A DNA stretch of 64,000 nt. Source: Mesorhizobium sp. GbtcB19 (GTDB lineage Bacteria > Pseudomonadota > Alphaproteobacteria > Rhizobiales > Rhizobiaceae). Each line of letters opens with the position of its first letter. Within the stretch, counting starts at the first letter, position 1. The notes beneath the pieces were generated by a model. It was not told the DNA's origin, searched no databases, and saw nothing but the letters and a program-made list of their open reading frames with translations. Location of the stretch: the NCBI RefSeq assembly GCF_019091085.1, contig NZ_JAGXJY010000015.1:62001-126000 (forward strand), in the 5' to 3' direction. The translations under genes were made by a program, and so were the position numbers. Positions 50,335-58,073 of the stretch are shown one piece after another.

Positions 50335-50646
50335 CTATTCTGCCTCACAGGCCGGGGCGACCAGTGCGCCGACTTCTCGCGCATAGGCCAGATACTTCTC
50401 GACCTTGGTCTGCTTTGCTGTGATCGCGGAGCCGCCAAGATCAGGCTTTGGAATGAGGCCTTCCGCGACCAGCATTCGCATGACCGCGATCAGGTCCGAA
50501 AGCTCCTTCGCGATCTCTTGCGCATTGGTGACGCTGCTGCCGGGATAGCCATCGGCAAGGCCGAAACGCAGCGCCTTCATGCAATTCTTGCCGACCTCGT
50601 CGCATTCCTCGGCAAGACAGGCGAGCAGATGTTCGGGGCGATTCAC
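50335..50646 (-). CDS. MazG-like nucleotide pyrophosphohydrolase
   Basis: 103 aa from a GTG at 50646 that overlaps the preceding stop (GTGA). Metal-binding motifs of the all-alpha NTP-PPase fold are visible: AEECDEVGKNCMKAL (EExxE) and KELSDLIAVMRML (ExxD). Such phage proteins hydrolyse dNTPs or alarmone-like nucleotides. The dNTP target is not known. Confidence 0.72.
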   Translation of the reverse strand: MNRPEHLLACLAEECDEVGKNCMKALRFGLADGYPGSSVTNAQEIAKELSDLIAVMRMLVAEGLIPKPDLGGSAITAKQTKVEKYLAYAREVGALVAPACEAE

Positions 50647-51137
50647 TTCGTCCCTCCAACGACCGACAGCCCTGCCCCGCCGCGCGCGGCGGCGGTGGCG
50701 CTGCGCAATTCGGCGGCGGCCTTTTCGAGGTCGGCGGCGGCGCGGTCCATGCCGGCGATCTCGGCCGGCGTCAGCCGCCCGTCGGCGAAGGCCATGGCGC
50801 CCTTTGCCATCAGTTCGCCGGCGCGCACCACGACCTCGGCATGCGCCGCCATGATGCTGGCATTGGCCGCTTCGAACGTGTCGGCGTCGGCCAGCCGGCG
50901 GCCGTTGAGCTCGGCCATCACCGCGGTGACCAGCGGCACCTTGCAGTCAGCCTCAAGCTGCAGCACCGCCGCCAGCGGCATCAGGTCGGGATAGCCGTCA
51001 TTGTTCCAGCGGCCGACCTCCGACTTCGATTCCGAGCATTTCTCGCCGGAACGCACGATGCCGCCGCAGCGCTCGATCAGGTCGCGCTGCGCCGCCTTCA
51101 GGCGATAGAACCAGGCGCTGGGGATGGTTTCAGGCAT
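50643..51137 (-). CDS. Phage regulatory protein, possibly CII-like
   Basis: 164 aa. The N-terminal half (FYRLKAAQRDLIERCGGIVR, VGRWNNDGYPDLMPLAAVLQ) looks like a helix-turn-helix, followed by LEADCKVPLVTAVMAELNGR. The C-terminal half is an Ala-rich helical region. It is the second gene of the leftward operon after the Cro-like gene, which is where lambda has cII. The assignment is tentative. Confidence 0.55.
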   Translation of the reverse strand: MPETIPSAWFYRLKAAQRDLIERCGGIVRSGEKCSESKSEVGRWNNDGYPDLMPLAAVLQLEADCKVPLVTAVMAELNGRRLADADTFEAANASIMAAHAEVVVRAGELMAKGAMAFADGRLTPAEIAGMDRAAADLEKAAAELRSATAAARGGAGLSVVGGTK

Positions 51138-51254
51138 GGCGAATTCCCTGCCGGAGAAAACCCGGCGCTTATTCCCGTAGTGGGAAGGCTTCTGCGGTGG
51201 TGATGTCGGCGGCAGTCGAAACCGCCTACGGAGGCATCTGTGCCCTTACGTTTC

Positions 51255-51626
51255 TCACTTCGCCGTCTCCTGGATCGTCTGAAATTGAAGGCCGGTCCCG
51301 GCTTGAGAGGAGCGAACGGGACCGGCCCCGGCGCCGCGGGCATTGGGGCGGGGCAGAGCGGCGTCGAAATCGTCAATGTCGCTGGCAGCGGCCCGCTCCG
51401 GCTGCGCCCCCGCGACCGGTTCAGCAGGCACCGCCGCATCGGCGGCGGGCAATGAAGTCCTGTCGCGCAGCTGCCGCAGCAGGATCAGCGCCGGCCCCTT
51501 GGTCGGCGGCTCGCTCTCCCACTTCGAGACGGTCGAGCGGTCGGTGTCGCAGTAGTCAGCGAGCTGCTGCTGCGTCCACTCAAGCGCGCCACGAAGCGCC
51601 GCCACGTCGATGCGATCATCGTTCAT
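51255..51626 (-). CDS. XRE-type HTH regulator, Cro-like
   Basis: 123 aa. HTH at residues ~10-42 (EWTQQQLADYCDTDRSTVSK), then a Pro/Ala-rich tail. Divergent from the repressor gene at 51700 across a 73-bp region holding two TGTGA-N5-TCACA sites, the arrangement of lambda cro/cI. It heads the leftward operon and probably shuts off the repressor. Confidence 0.78.
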   Translation of the reverse strand: MNDDRIDVAALRGALEWTQQQLADYCDTDRSTVSKWESEPPTKGPALILLRQLRDRTSLPAADAAVPAEPVAGAQPERAAASDIDDFDAALPRPNARGAGAGPVRSSQAGTGLQFQTIQETAK

Positions 51627-51634
51627 GGCCTAAG

Positions 51635-51649
51635 TGTGAGAAAGTCACA
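51635..51649. promoter_or_regulatory. Immunity operator site 1 (TGTGA-N5-TCACA)
   Basis: TGTGAGAAAGTCACA, a perfect palindrome arm pair, 8 bp from the Cro-like start codon. Shares the consensus with three further sites in this prophage. Confidence 0.7.
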
Positions 51650-51681
51650 TCGATCTGTCAAGTAGAAACTCACATCAATAA

Positions 51682-51696
51682 TGTGAATAAGTCACG
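51682..51696. promoter_or_regulatory. Immunity operator site 2
   Basis: TGTGAATAAGTCACG, one mismatch to the consensus, ending 3 bp before the repressor ATG, so binding would also block repressor expression. A partly overlapping TCACAT/ATGTGA pair lies at 51670-51686. Confidence 0.65.
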
Positions 51697-51699
51697 CCC

Positions 51700-52074
51700 A
51701 TGACGGATATCAGTCGAATTGATGAGCAGGCGGCCCGGCTAAGGCAGGCGCGCGAGATGCGCGGCTTCGCCACGGCGAAGGCGGCGGCCGAGCGTTTCGG
51801 CTTCAACTACAACACCTATTCGCAGCACGAGCGCGGCCATGTCGGCATCACGCGCGCGGCCAAGGACTATGCCCGTGCCTACAAGGTCAGGGAGGCCTGG
51901 CTGCTCACGGGCGAAGGTGAGCCAGACGATATCGGCCCCGACGCGCTGCGCGCTGCCTTCCTGCGTGTATCGGAAGCCGATCAGGACGTGCAGTCCAGTG
52001 TGATCGCCTATATCAACTTCGTCCTTCGGCCTTTGGAGAAATCCGGCGCGACCGCGACCAAGCCGACTTCGTGA
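51700..52074 (+). CDS. HTH phage repressor, short CI-like
   Basis: 124 aa. HTH at ~10-45 (RLRQAREMRGFATAKAAAER, FGFNYNTYSQHERG). The C-terminal part is short, with no S24/LexA-like peptidase Ser-Lys dyad. So RecA-stimulated self-cleavage, as in lambda CI, is not expected; induction may need another route. Divergently transcribed from the Cro-like gene. Its 3' end is overlapped by an opposing gene (52008). Confidence 0.75.
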   Translation: MTDISRIDEQAARLRQAREMRGFATAKAAAERFGFNYNTYSQHERGHVGITRAAKDYARAYKVREAWLLTGEGEPDDIGPDALRAAFLRVSEADQDVQSSVIAYINFVLRPLEKSGATATKPTS

Positions 52075-52253
52075 TCGACAGTCACCATCCATGAACCGCC
52101 ATGCAGGGCCTGCATCGATGCTGCAAGCGCCTCGGCATTCCGGCTGATCTCCTCATACAAATCACGGCCCGGCCTCGCCGCCGCCGGCGCCATGGCCGCT
52201 CCCAAAAGCCCGGAAACCACCAGGCGCCTGCTTACAGATCCCGCTGTCGGCAC
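52008..52253 (-). CDS. Small Tat-signal protein, convergent with the repressor gene
   Basis: 81 aa from the GTG at 52253, chosen for the GGGAG 5 bases upstream; a TTG at 52265 is also possible. A twin-arginine-like signal (SVSRRLVVSGLLGAAMAPAA) is followed by a short mature region with the conserved-looking NAEALAASMQALHGGSWMV and DHEVGLVAVAPDF. It is transcribed toward the repressor gene and overlaps its last 67 bp. I recall related small proteins from rhizobial phages; function unknown. Confidence 0.6.
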   Translation of the reverse strand: MPTAGSVSRRLVVSGLLGAAMAPAAARPGRDLYEEISRNAEALAASMQALHGGSWMVTVDHEVGLVAVAPDFSKGRRTKLI

Positions 52254-52550
52254 TCTCGCTCCCAATCCCCGCTATTTGATTTACCGTGAACAATATGGGA
52301 ACACTTTCCCGCATTGCCGTCAATACGCTTTGTATGATCAGTTGTTGTTTTTTGTACGAAACGTACGACACGTTAGCTGGTCCTCACCGCGCTTAACATG
52401 CGGTCTACAACCGTTGGCCTTTGATTAACAGAATACGTCAGACTGTAACAGACTGTCATGATTTCCTGTGGACCATAGTACCAGACCGCACCGATTTAAG
52501 CTGATAGTGGAACCATTTCGGCGCAAGCCACCTTCGGCCATAAAGTGGGC
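52254..52550. other. AT-richer control region between the Tat-signal gene and the RHH gene
   Basis: No gene seen. Contains a perfect 13-bp palindrome GTACGAAACGTAC (52354-52366) and repeated CAGACTGT motifs at 52437-52458, with an inverted copy ACAGTCTGAC (52556-52565) inside the RHH gene start. Probably the RHH promoter/operator. Confidence 0.5.
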
Positions 52551-52817
52551 ATGTCACAGTCTGACCCGCCCAGCTTCCACCTGCGCCTGCCCGCGAGGCT
52601 GAAGGCCGACCTGCAGGCCGCGCGCGGCGCCAACAGCCTGAATGGCGAGATCGTCGAGCGGCTGGAACGCAGCTTCGACCCCGATCCGTCGCTGCGCCTG
52701 GCCGAGATCATGCGTCCGTTCCTGGTCGAGCTCAGCGAGGAAGACCAGGCAAAGCTGCTCGACCTGGCATCGGGCTTCGTCGGCATCCTGATGAAACGCA
52801 ACCGGAAATCCCGCTAG
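52551..52817 (+). CDS. Arc-like ribbon-helix-helix DNA-binding protein
   Basis: 88 aa. N-terminal RHH fold: FHLRLPARLKADLQAARGAN (strand and helix 1) and SLNGEIVERLERSF (helix 2). The C-terminal half is helical. Start ATG 52551 preferred over a GTG at 52545. Dimeric RHH proteins of phages are repressors; the CAGACTGT repeats upstream and inside the start suggest autoregulation. Confidence 0.78.
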   Translation: MSQSDPPSFHLRLPARLKADLQAARGANSLNGEIVERLERSFDPDPSLRLAEIMRPFLVELSEEDQAKLLDLASGFVGILMKRNRKSR

Positions 52818-52852
52818 TTGAATTAGCGATTCGAGATGCGATCGCCTGCAAG

Positions 52853-52867
52853 TGTGACTTATTCACA
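52853..52867. promoter_or_regulatory. Immunity operator site 3
   Basis: TGTGACTTATTCACA, a perfect palindrome of the same consensus, just upstream of a TTGACA hexamer at 52875-52880. Confidence 0.7.
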
Positions 52868-52886
52868 TTTCCTCTTGACACTCAAA

Positions 52887-52901
52887 TGTGAATAACTCAC
52901 A
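52887..52901. promoter_or_regulatory. Immunity operator site 4
   Basis: TGTGAATAACTCACA, downstream of TTGACA (52875-52880), within the expected -10 zone of a rightward promoter. Repressor bound at sites 3 and 4 would silence the rightward early genes. Confidence 0.7.
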
Positions 52902-52935
52902 CTTCGCACCATCTTAACCGATGGAGGCTTTGGCC

Positions 52936-53097
52936 ATGGGCTCGCCCTGCGAACCGCTCACCCCGCGACAGGAACTTATTTCCGAGCTCGAAAGCTACGG
53001 CTTCGACGTCGATCACGGCGCGCCCGAAAACTGGCGCGACGTCATGTCGGATGACGACATGCGCATCACCATCAATCGCCTGAACAACGAGGCCTGA
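52936..53097 (+). CDS. Small phage protein, first gene of the rightward early operon
   Basis: 53 aa from the ATG at 52936, with GGAGG about 9 bases upstream; an ATG at 52921 would add five residues. Acidic (LISELESYGFDVDHGAPENW). Its stop lies 1 base before the next ATG. No family recognised. Confidence 0.6.
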   Translation: MGSPCEPLTPRQELISELESYGFDVDHGAPENWRDVMSDDDMRITINRLNNEA

Positions 53098-53098
53098 G

Positions 53099-53713
53099 AT
53101 GGACCAGCGCAATTTCCACTCCGAAACCGCCTCGCCGATCCCCGCGAGCCTCGCTGGCAAGCCCGGCCAGCGCTTTTCGCAGGCGCGTCGCATCCGGCAT
53201 CCCGAGGCGGGCAGTCCCGAGCTTTACGACGGCTCGCCGCGCAATCCCCGCGCGGTCGAACTGGCCGATGCCATCCGCGAGATCGCCGGCTGCGGCGTCG
53301 GGCCGAACGAGAAGGACCTTTCGGTCCTCGGCTTTTCCGTCGGCGAGATCATCGCGCTCTTGCCCGAGGCCAAGCTGATCCTTGCCGAAAGCTTCGTGCG
53401 CGAGATCGCGCCGAGCGGCGACCGCCTGCAGCAAATCATCGAGAAGGCGCTGGCTTCTGCCGCGCACATCATGCCGAAGACCGGCGGCCTCGACGAGGTT
53501 TCGGAGCAGGCGGCGGCCGTCGAATGGCAGCGCTATTGCCAGGCCCGCGCCGCCTTCAAGCTCGACCCGTGGTTCTCGCAGTCGGAGCGCTGCCTCCACC
53601 TGCTGCAGGTCTTCCTGCGCAAGCTGCCGCTGCTGCCGCGCGAAGCCAACCGCGTCACCTACGCTCTCGCCGCCGCGCAGAAGGCCGACATTTCCCGAGG
53701 CCACTACGCATGA
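53099..53713 (+). CDS. Hypothetical phage early protein
   Basis: 204 aa, family not recognised. Basic N-terminus (GKPGQRFSQARRIRHPEAGS) then helical segments (VGEIIALLPEAKLILAESFV; EWQRYCQARAAFKLDPWFSQ). Second gene of the early operon under operators 3/4. Confidence 0.55.
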   Translation: MDQRNFHSETASPIPASLAGKPGQRFSQARRIRHPEAGSPELYDGSPRNPRAVELADAIREIAGCGVGPNEKDLSVLGFSVGEIIALLPEAKLILAESFVREIAPSGDRLQQIIEKALASAAHIMPKTGGLDEVSEQAAAVEWQRYCQARAAFKLDPWFSQSERCLHLLQVFLRKLPLLPREANRVTYALAAAQKADISRGHYA

Positions 53714-53925
53714 GCACGGTAGCGGAGGGGGCAGGCCTCAAAATCATTGGCACCGACAATTTCGGTCGAGACCACGTCGCCGACTTCCTGGTCGCCGACA
53801 ACGTGCGCAACGACTACGTCGGCAAGATCATGGTCGACGCCCTAAACGCTTCGTCGAGCATGACGTTCTTCCAGCTGGTGCCGGCGGACTATGAACTAAG
53901 CAAGGGCATGGAGGCGCTGGTATGA
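53710..53925 (+). CDS. Small hypothetical phage protein
   Basis: 71 aa from the ATG at 53710 (ATGA overlap with the previous gene). Sequence GTDNFGRDHVADFLVADNVR followed by NDYVGKIMVDALNASSSMTF. Function unknown. Confidence 0.6.
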   Translation: MSTVAEGAGLKIIGTDNFGRDHVADFLVADNVRNDYVGKIMVDALNASSSMTFFQLVPADYELSKGMEALV

Positions 53926-54551
53926 CCGAACTCTGGAAACAGACCATCACCGGCCGCGCCTTCCCGCTCACCGGCTTTTCCGCCGTCGACGTCGATCTGT
54001 TCAACGACGTCGCCGAGGGCCTGGCGCGCATCTGCCGCTTTGGCGGCCATGTGCCGGGCAATCCCTATTCGGTGGCGCAGCATTGCGTGGTCGGCGCCGA
54101 CGCGGCGATCGAGGAGACCGGCGACGCCAACCTTGCAGCCTATTTCCTGCTGCATGACGCGCACGAGACCATAGTCGACGACATCACGACGCCGGTGGCG
54201 AAGTGGTTCGCGCGCATCGCCGACGAGCTCTATGGCGGCACGGCGAGCGGCATGGTCGAGACGGTGATCGCCACCGCCAAGGCCCGGCTCGACGCCGCCA
54301 TCTGGCGCGCCGCCGGCCTGCCGCCGCCCGGCAAGACCTATCGGGCGCAGATAGCCGAGCTCGACATGCGCATGCTGGCGACCGAGCAGCGCCAGCTGTT
54401 GATGCCGCCACCGAAAAGCTGGGGCAAGCAGATCGACGCCGCGCGTCCGATCCGCATGCGCGGCGGGCTCACCGCTTGGCCGGTCGCCAAGGCCGCCGAC
54501 GCCTATCGCGAGCGCCTCGCCCAGCTCTGCCCGAATGCGAGGAGGGTGTGA
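53922..54551 (+). CDS. HD-domain phosphohydrolase
   Basis: 209 aa. HD motifs NPYSVAQHCVVGADAA (His) and AAYFLLHDAHETIVDDIT (HD), with a later Asp, as in YfbR-like nucleotidases. Probably hydrolyses (deoxy)nucleotides in phage metabolism, complementing the MazG-like protein. Overlaps both neighbours by a few bases. Confidence 0.75.
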   Translation: MTELWKQTITGRAFPLTGFSAVDVDLFNDVAEGLARICRFGGHVPGNPYSVAQHCVVGADAAIEETGDANLAAYFLLHDAHETIVDDITTPVAKWFARIADELYGGTASGMVETVIATAKARLDAAIWRAAGLPPPGKTYRAQIAELDMRMLATEQRQLLMPPPKSWGKQIDAARPIRMRGGLTAWPVAKAADAYRERLAQLCPNARRV

Positions 54552-54991
54552 TGCTGTCACGAAACGAAGCCAACGCTATGATGACGGCCTTGAGCCGCGA
54601 CATCGCCAAGCTCGACGCCGAGCTGTTCGAGCGGCTGGTCAGATCCAGCAAGCATTTCGGCTTCCTCGCCGACGAGATCGTCGACAAGGCCATCCAAGAC
54701 GGCACCGTCATTCGCGACGTCGACCGTGCAGCATCAGAACAGGAGATCTTGGCGAAGCTGGAGGACCTCGAAGAGGATCTCGAAAAGGCGCAGGCCAAGA
54801 TCGACGAGCTTCGCGACAAGCTTGGCTACCAGGCCGACGGCCTCGACCGCCTGCAGCAGGCGATCGTCAGGCGCGAGGTCGATGAGGCGATCGACCTGCT
54901 GCGCGAGATCTTCCCGAAACATCAATTCCTGTCGGCTGCGGCTGAGCACATGCTCGCCGGCATCCATGGCCAAGGATCTCTGGCGCTATGA
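54551..54991 (+). CDS. Coiled-coil hypothetical phage protein
   Basis: 146 aa from the ATG at 54551 (TGATG overlap). Long charged helix (EQEILAKLEDLEEDLEKAQA, AKIDELRDKLGYQ) forming a probable coiled coil at ~65-100. Encoded directly before the DnaN-like clamp gene (ATGA overlap), so a clamp partner is possible. Confidence 0.6.
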   Translation: MLSRNEANAMMTALSRDIAKLDAELFERLVRSSKHFGFLADEIVDKAIQDGTVIRDVDRAASEQEILAKLEDLEEDLEKAQAKIDELRDKLGYQADGLDRLQQAIVRREVDEAIDLLREIFPKHQFLSAAAEHMLAGIHGQGSLAL

Positions 54992-56115
54992 CAGTCAAGT
55001 TTTCCGTCGCCGCCTTTGCCGCCGCGGCCAAGGCGATCCGCAACATCCCCGGCGCCTCGCGCAACATCGAGATCCTCGACCATGCCAGGTTCGAGGCCGG
55101 CAAGAAGTCCTTGAGCCTCATCATGTCGGATCTCGACATCGAGGCCTGCGCGACAATCGCCTGCGAAGGGCCGGCCGCGCTCGCCGCCATCCCGCGCGCG
55201 GTGCTTGAATTCTTCATCGCCCGCGACGGCGGCGCCGACGATACCGGCACGCTCGAAATCGACGAGCGCCGGGTGATCGCGCGCTGCGGCAAGGGCAAGC
55301 TCGACATGCCGATCCTGCCCGGCTCCGACTTTTTCCTGATCGGCGCCGGCAAGCCGGACTGGTCGCTGACCATCCGCGCCAACGAGCTGGTCGAGCTGCT
55401 CACCGCCACCGAGAAGGCGATGGACGAGAAGCGTCCCTTCATCCAGGGCGTGCTGCTGCACCTGCTCGACGCAGAGCTGCGCGCCACCGGCACCGACGGT
55501 CACCGCGTCCATGTGCAGGGCGTCGACGCGCCGGAGCTGACCGGCGGCTTCGGCGACGGTCCCTGGCAGGGCGTCACCATCCCCGACCGCACAGTCAAGG
55601 AGCTGATCCGCATCTTCGACGGCGACGAAAGCGAGATCGCCATCTCGGGCACGCATGGCACGATCACGGTCGAGGCGGAGAAGATCCGCGTCACCTCGAA
55701 ACTGATCGCCGAGCAATATCCCGACTATGTCCGCCTGATGCTGCCGGCCGGGCCGTTCAGGCTCACCGTCGGCGCCAAGGCGCTCGACGCGGCGATCGCC
55801 CGGCTCCTGGTGCTGCCGCGCAAGGACGGCAAGGGCCGCGCCGAGGCCAGCCGGCCGATCCGCATGACGCCCGGCAAGGACGGGCTGAAGCTGGAGATCA
55901 AGGGCAACGACAGCGACGCCGAGGATTTCGTCGACTGCGAAGTGGAGGGCGACGGCCAGCCGATCGTCATCAACCAGCGCTATCTGCGCGATGCGCTGGC
56001 CGCCGCTGGCGGCAACAAGGTCACCTTCGCCCCGGTCGAGGGCAACCCGGTGTCGGTGCGCATGCTGCCCGACAACGGCCGCTCGGCCTTCATGCTCATG
56101 CAGATGCATTTCTAG
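54988..56115 (+). CDS. DNA polymerase III beta sliding clamp (DnaN) homologue
   Basis: 375 aa, full clamp length. Three-domain pattern with recognisable TGTDGHRVHV (domain 2 loop), LIAEQYPDYVRLMLPAG and a C-terminal FMLMQMHF in place of the bacterial MPMR/L-type end. Sliding clamps tether polymerase to DNA. The phage encodes no replicative polymerase here, so this clamp may recruit the host polymerase or redirect it. Confidence 0.85.
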   Translation: MTVKFSVAAFAAAAKAIRNIPGASRNIEILDHARFEAGKKSLSLIMSDLDIEACATIACEGPAALAAIPRAVLEFFIARDGGADDTGTLEIDERRVIARCGKGKLDMPILPGSDFFLIGAGKPDWSLTIRANELVELLTATEKAMDEKRPFIQGVLLHLLDAELRATGTDGHRVHVQGVDAPELTGGFGDGPWQGVTIPDRTVKELIRIFDGDESEIAISGTHGTITVEAEKIRVTSKLIAEQYPDYVRLMLPAGPFRLTVGAKALDAAIARLLVLPRKDGKGRAEASRPIRMTPGKDGLKLEIKGNDSDAEDFVDCEVEGDGQPIVINQRYLRDALAAAGGNKVTFAPVEGNPVSVRMLPDNGRSAFMLMQMHF

Positions 56116-56155
56116 CGCATGGCCCCGAGCCACAGGCTCGGAAAGGACCATGCGC
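56115..56155. repeat. Interrupted palindrome between the clamp and GapR-like genes
   Basis: Arms GCGCATGG (56115-56122) and CCATGCGC (56148-56155), inner CCGAGCC (56125-56131) / GGCTCGG (56135-56141). Similar in shape to the chromosomal element at 2839-2887, but GC-richer. No T-tract. Confidence 0.6.
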
Positions 56156-56177
56156 CACTAGAGGACCAGAAGAAGAC

Positions 56178-56432
56178 ATGTCAGACACGGAAACCTCCCA
56201 GACCGTCGCCGCCGGCCAGCTGCGCTCGATCGTCGAGCGCATCGAACGGCTGGAGGAAGAGAAGAAGACGATCAGCGACGACATCGCCGACGTCTATGCC
56301 GAGGCCAAGGGCACCGGCTTCGACACCAAGGCAATACGCACCATCGTCGCCATGCGCCGCAAGGAACCGATGAAGCGCCAGGAGGAGCAATCGATCCTGG
56401 AACTCTACATGGCCGCGCTGGGGATGGCGTGA
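56178..56432 (+). CDS. GapR-like (DUF2312) DNA-binding protein
   Basis: 84 aa, the full DUF2312 domain: VAAGQLRSIVERIERLEEEK, KKTISDDIADVYAEAKGTGF, DTKAIRTIVAMRRKEP. GapR of alphaproteobacteria is a nucleoid-associated protein that encircles overtwisted DNA ahead of replication forks. A phage copy may help its own replication or displace host GapR. Confidence 0.88.
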   Translation: MSDTETSQTVAAGQLRSIVERIERLEEEKKTISDDIADVYAEAKGTGFDTKAIRTIVAMRRKEPMKRQEEQSILELYMAALGMA

Positions 56433-56641
56433 TGGACGAGGCTGTCGCCCGCCTGATCTCGGCCGCCAAGGCTCTCGCCGAATCCGTATCGTTCGACGAC
56501 AGCGGCCGGATGATCGGCGGCAAATGGCACGGCGGCAATGGCGGGCTGATCAGCCGCGACACCATCACCAAAGCTGATGCCGTCCGACGGGCCATTGCCG
56601 CCCGTCAATCCGAACTGGAAAAGGAAATCCCCAATGGCTAA
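56432..56641 (+). CDS. Hypothetical phage protein
   Basis: 69 aa from the ATG at 56432 (TGATG overlap with the GapR-like gene). No family recognised; sequence LISAAKALAESVSFDDSGRM then KWHGGNGGLISRDTITKADA. Confidence 0.6.
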   Translation: MDEAVARLISAAKALAESVSFDDSGRMIGGKWHGGNGGLISRDTITKADAVRRAIAARQSELEKEIPNG

Positions 56642-56861
56642 CGTGAAGTCCTTGGCCGAAGCCGAGAAAGATCTTCTCGCCGCAAAGACCGCTTATGAGG
56701 AAGCCGAGAGGAAGGCGAGCTGGGCCAGGTCCGCTGAAACGGACGCGCTCAACGGTCTAAACGCTGCTCAGAAGGCTTTCGATGCGGTGCTCGCCGAAGT
56801 TCGCAAATCGATGCCGGGCGCCAGCGACTGGCGGGCAACCGCTGGCAGGAGCGTCGCCTGA
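56634..56861 (+). CDS. Hypothetical helical phage protein
   Basis: 75 aa from the ATG at 56634, with AAGGAAAT just upstream; overlaps the previous gene. Nearly all helical and charged (AEAEKDLLAAKTAYEEAERK), coiled-coil-like. Precedes SSB with TGATG coupling. Confidence 0.6.
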   Translation: MANVKSLAEAEKDLLAAKTAYEEAERKASWARSAETDALNGLNAAQKAFDAVLAEVRKSMPGASDWRATAGRSVA

Positions 56862-57331
56862 TGGCTGGTTCTGTCAACAAGGTAATTCTCGTCGGCAACC
56901 TCGGCGCCGATCCAGAGGTGCGGCGCTCGAATGCCGGCGACCCTATCGTCTCCTTCCGCATGGCCACCAGCGAAACCTGGAAGGACAAGGCAAGCGGCGA
57001 GCGCAAGGAGCGCACCGAATGGCATAGCGTCGTCATCTCCAACGAGCAGCTGGCCGAAGTCGCCGAGAAATACCTGAAGAAGGGCATGAAGGTCTATGTC
57101 GAGGGCCAGCAGCAGACCCGCAAATGGACCGGCCAGGATGGCATCGATCGCTATACGACCGAGACCGTGCTGAACCGCTTCCGCGGCGAGCTGCAGATGC
57201 TTGACAAGCTGCCCTCCAACCGCCCGCCAGGCGCCGAGGGCGCCGAAGACTACGGCAGCCAGCGCTCGCGCGAAACGCAGAATCAGCGCGGTGGCGGCTC
57301 ACGCGAGCTCGACGACGAGATCCCGTTCTGA
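56861..57331 (+). CDS. ssb: Single-stranded DNA-binding protein (SSB)
   Basis: 156 aa. OB-fold N-terminus GSVNKVILVGNLGADPEVRR, SFRMATSETWKDKASGERKE, EWHSVVISNEQLAEVAEKYL. The disordered tail ends in the acidic tip DDEIPF that recruits partner proteins. A phage SSB for replication and recombination. Confidence 0.92.
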   Translation: MAGSVNKVILVGNLGADPEVRRSNAGDPIVSFRMATSETWKDKASGERKERTEWHSVVISNEQLAEVAEKYLKKGMKVYVEGQQQTRKWTGQDGIDRYTTETVLNRFRGELQMLDKLPSNRPPGAEGAEDYGSQRSRETQNQRGGGSRELDDEIPF

Positions 57332-57666
57332 TGAACGCGCCGCTGTCCCGCCGCGACCTGATCCGCGCCAAGATCGCGGCCCGCGTCCAGATCGTCGATC
57401 TCGGCTTCGAGACGCCGTGCCATATCTGGACGGGTCCCGATTCGGGCCAAGGTCGCGGCGGCGGCTATCCGCGCATGGCGCTCGACGGCCAGACCGTCGC
57501 CGTCCATCTCGTCGCATGGACCAACGAGCACGGCTTCATCCCCGGCAAGAAACAGCTGGACCACCGCTGCCGCCATCGCCGCTGCGTCAACCACGAGCAC
57601 CTCGAGCTCGTCACCCATAGAGAGAACCAGAAGCGCCGCGACCAGGCGCGCAGGCGGTCCGAATGA
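57331..57666 (+). CDS. HNH endonuclease
   Basis: 111 aa. HNH motif LDHRCRHRRCVNHEHLELVT with Asp-His and metal-binding Cys pair, then the HRENQKRR end. Such phage HNH proteins cut DNA in replication, packaging or homing. Not adjacent to the terminase, so packaging is less likely. Overlaps SSB by 1 bp. Confidence 0.82.
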   Translation: MNAPLSRRDLIRAKIAARVQIVDLGFETPCHIWTGPDSGQGRGGGYPRMALDGQTVAVHLVAWTNEHGFIPGKKQLDHRCRHRRCVNHEHLELVTHRENQKRRDQARRRSE

Positions 57667-58073
57667 GCGCCGCGGCCGACATCGACGACGACACGCCGAT
57701 TCGGCTGCAGGAGGCGTGCGACCGCTTTTTCGGTGGACGGTTGACCCCGAAAGCCTTGCGCGCCGAGGCCCGCAAGGGGAATTTGACAATCGAGCAGATC
57801 GCCAACAAGGATTTCGTCACCCCGTCAGCCATCAGGGAAATGCGCGAAAGATGCCGCGTCGCCAAAGCCCGCCCCGCCTCGTCACCCGCCTCGATCGCGA
57901 CGGCGTCAGGCGGCTCGTCATCCGCGACGGGTCCGTTTACAAGCGAACGGGATGCCTTGTTGGCGAAACTGAAAGCGCGGCGGAAAAGCTCGCGGAATAC
58001 ATCGGCCAAAAGAGGCAAAAGCCAGTCGCCGTCGAACGTGGTCCCGATCACATCTCGGTCGCCGCGGCGCTAG
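57663..58073 (+). CDS. Putative excisionase-like DNA-binding protein
   Basis: 136 aa. Winged-helix-like N-terminus (TPIRLQEACDRFFGGRLTPK, ALRAEARKGNLTIEQIANKD), then a Ser/Arg-rich tail. Its 3' end overlaps the integrase gene by 223 bp in a different frame, the usual Xis-Int arrangement. Would direct integrase toward excision. Confidence 0.65.
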   Translation: MSAAADIDDDTPIRLQEACDRFFGGRLTPKALRAEARKGNLTIEQIANKDFVTPSAIREMRERCRVAKARPASSPASIATASGGSSSATGPFTSERDALLAKLKARRKSSRNTSAKRGKSQSPSNVVPITSRSPRR

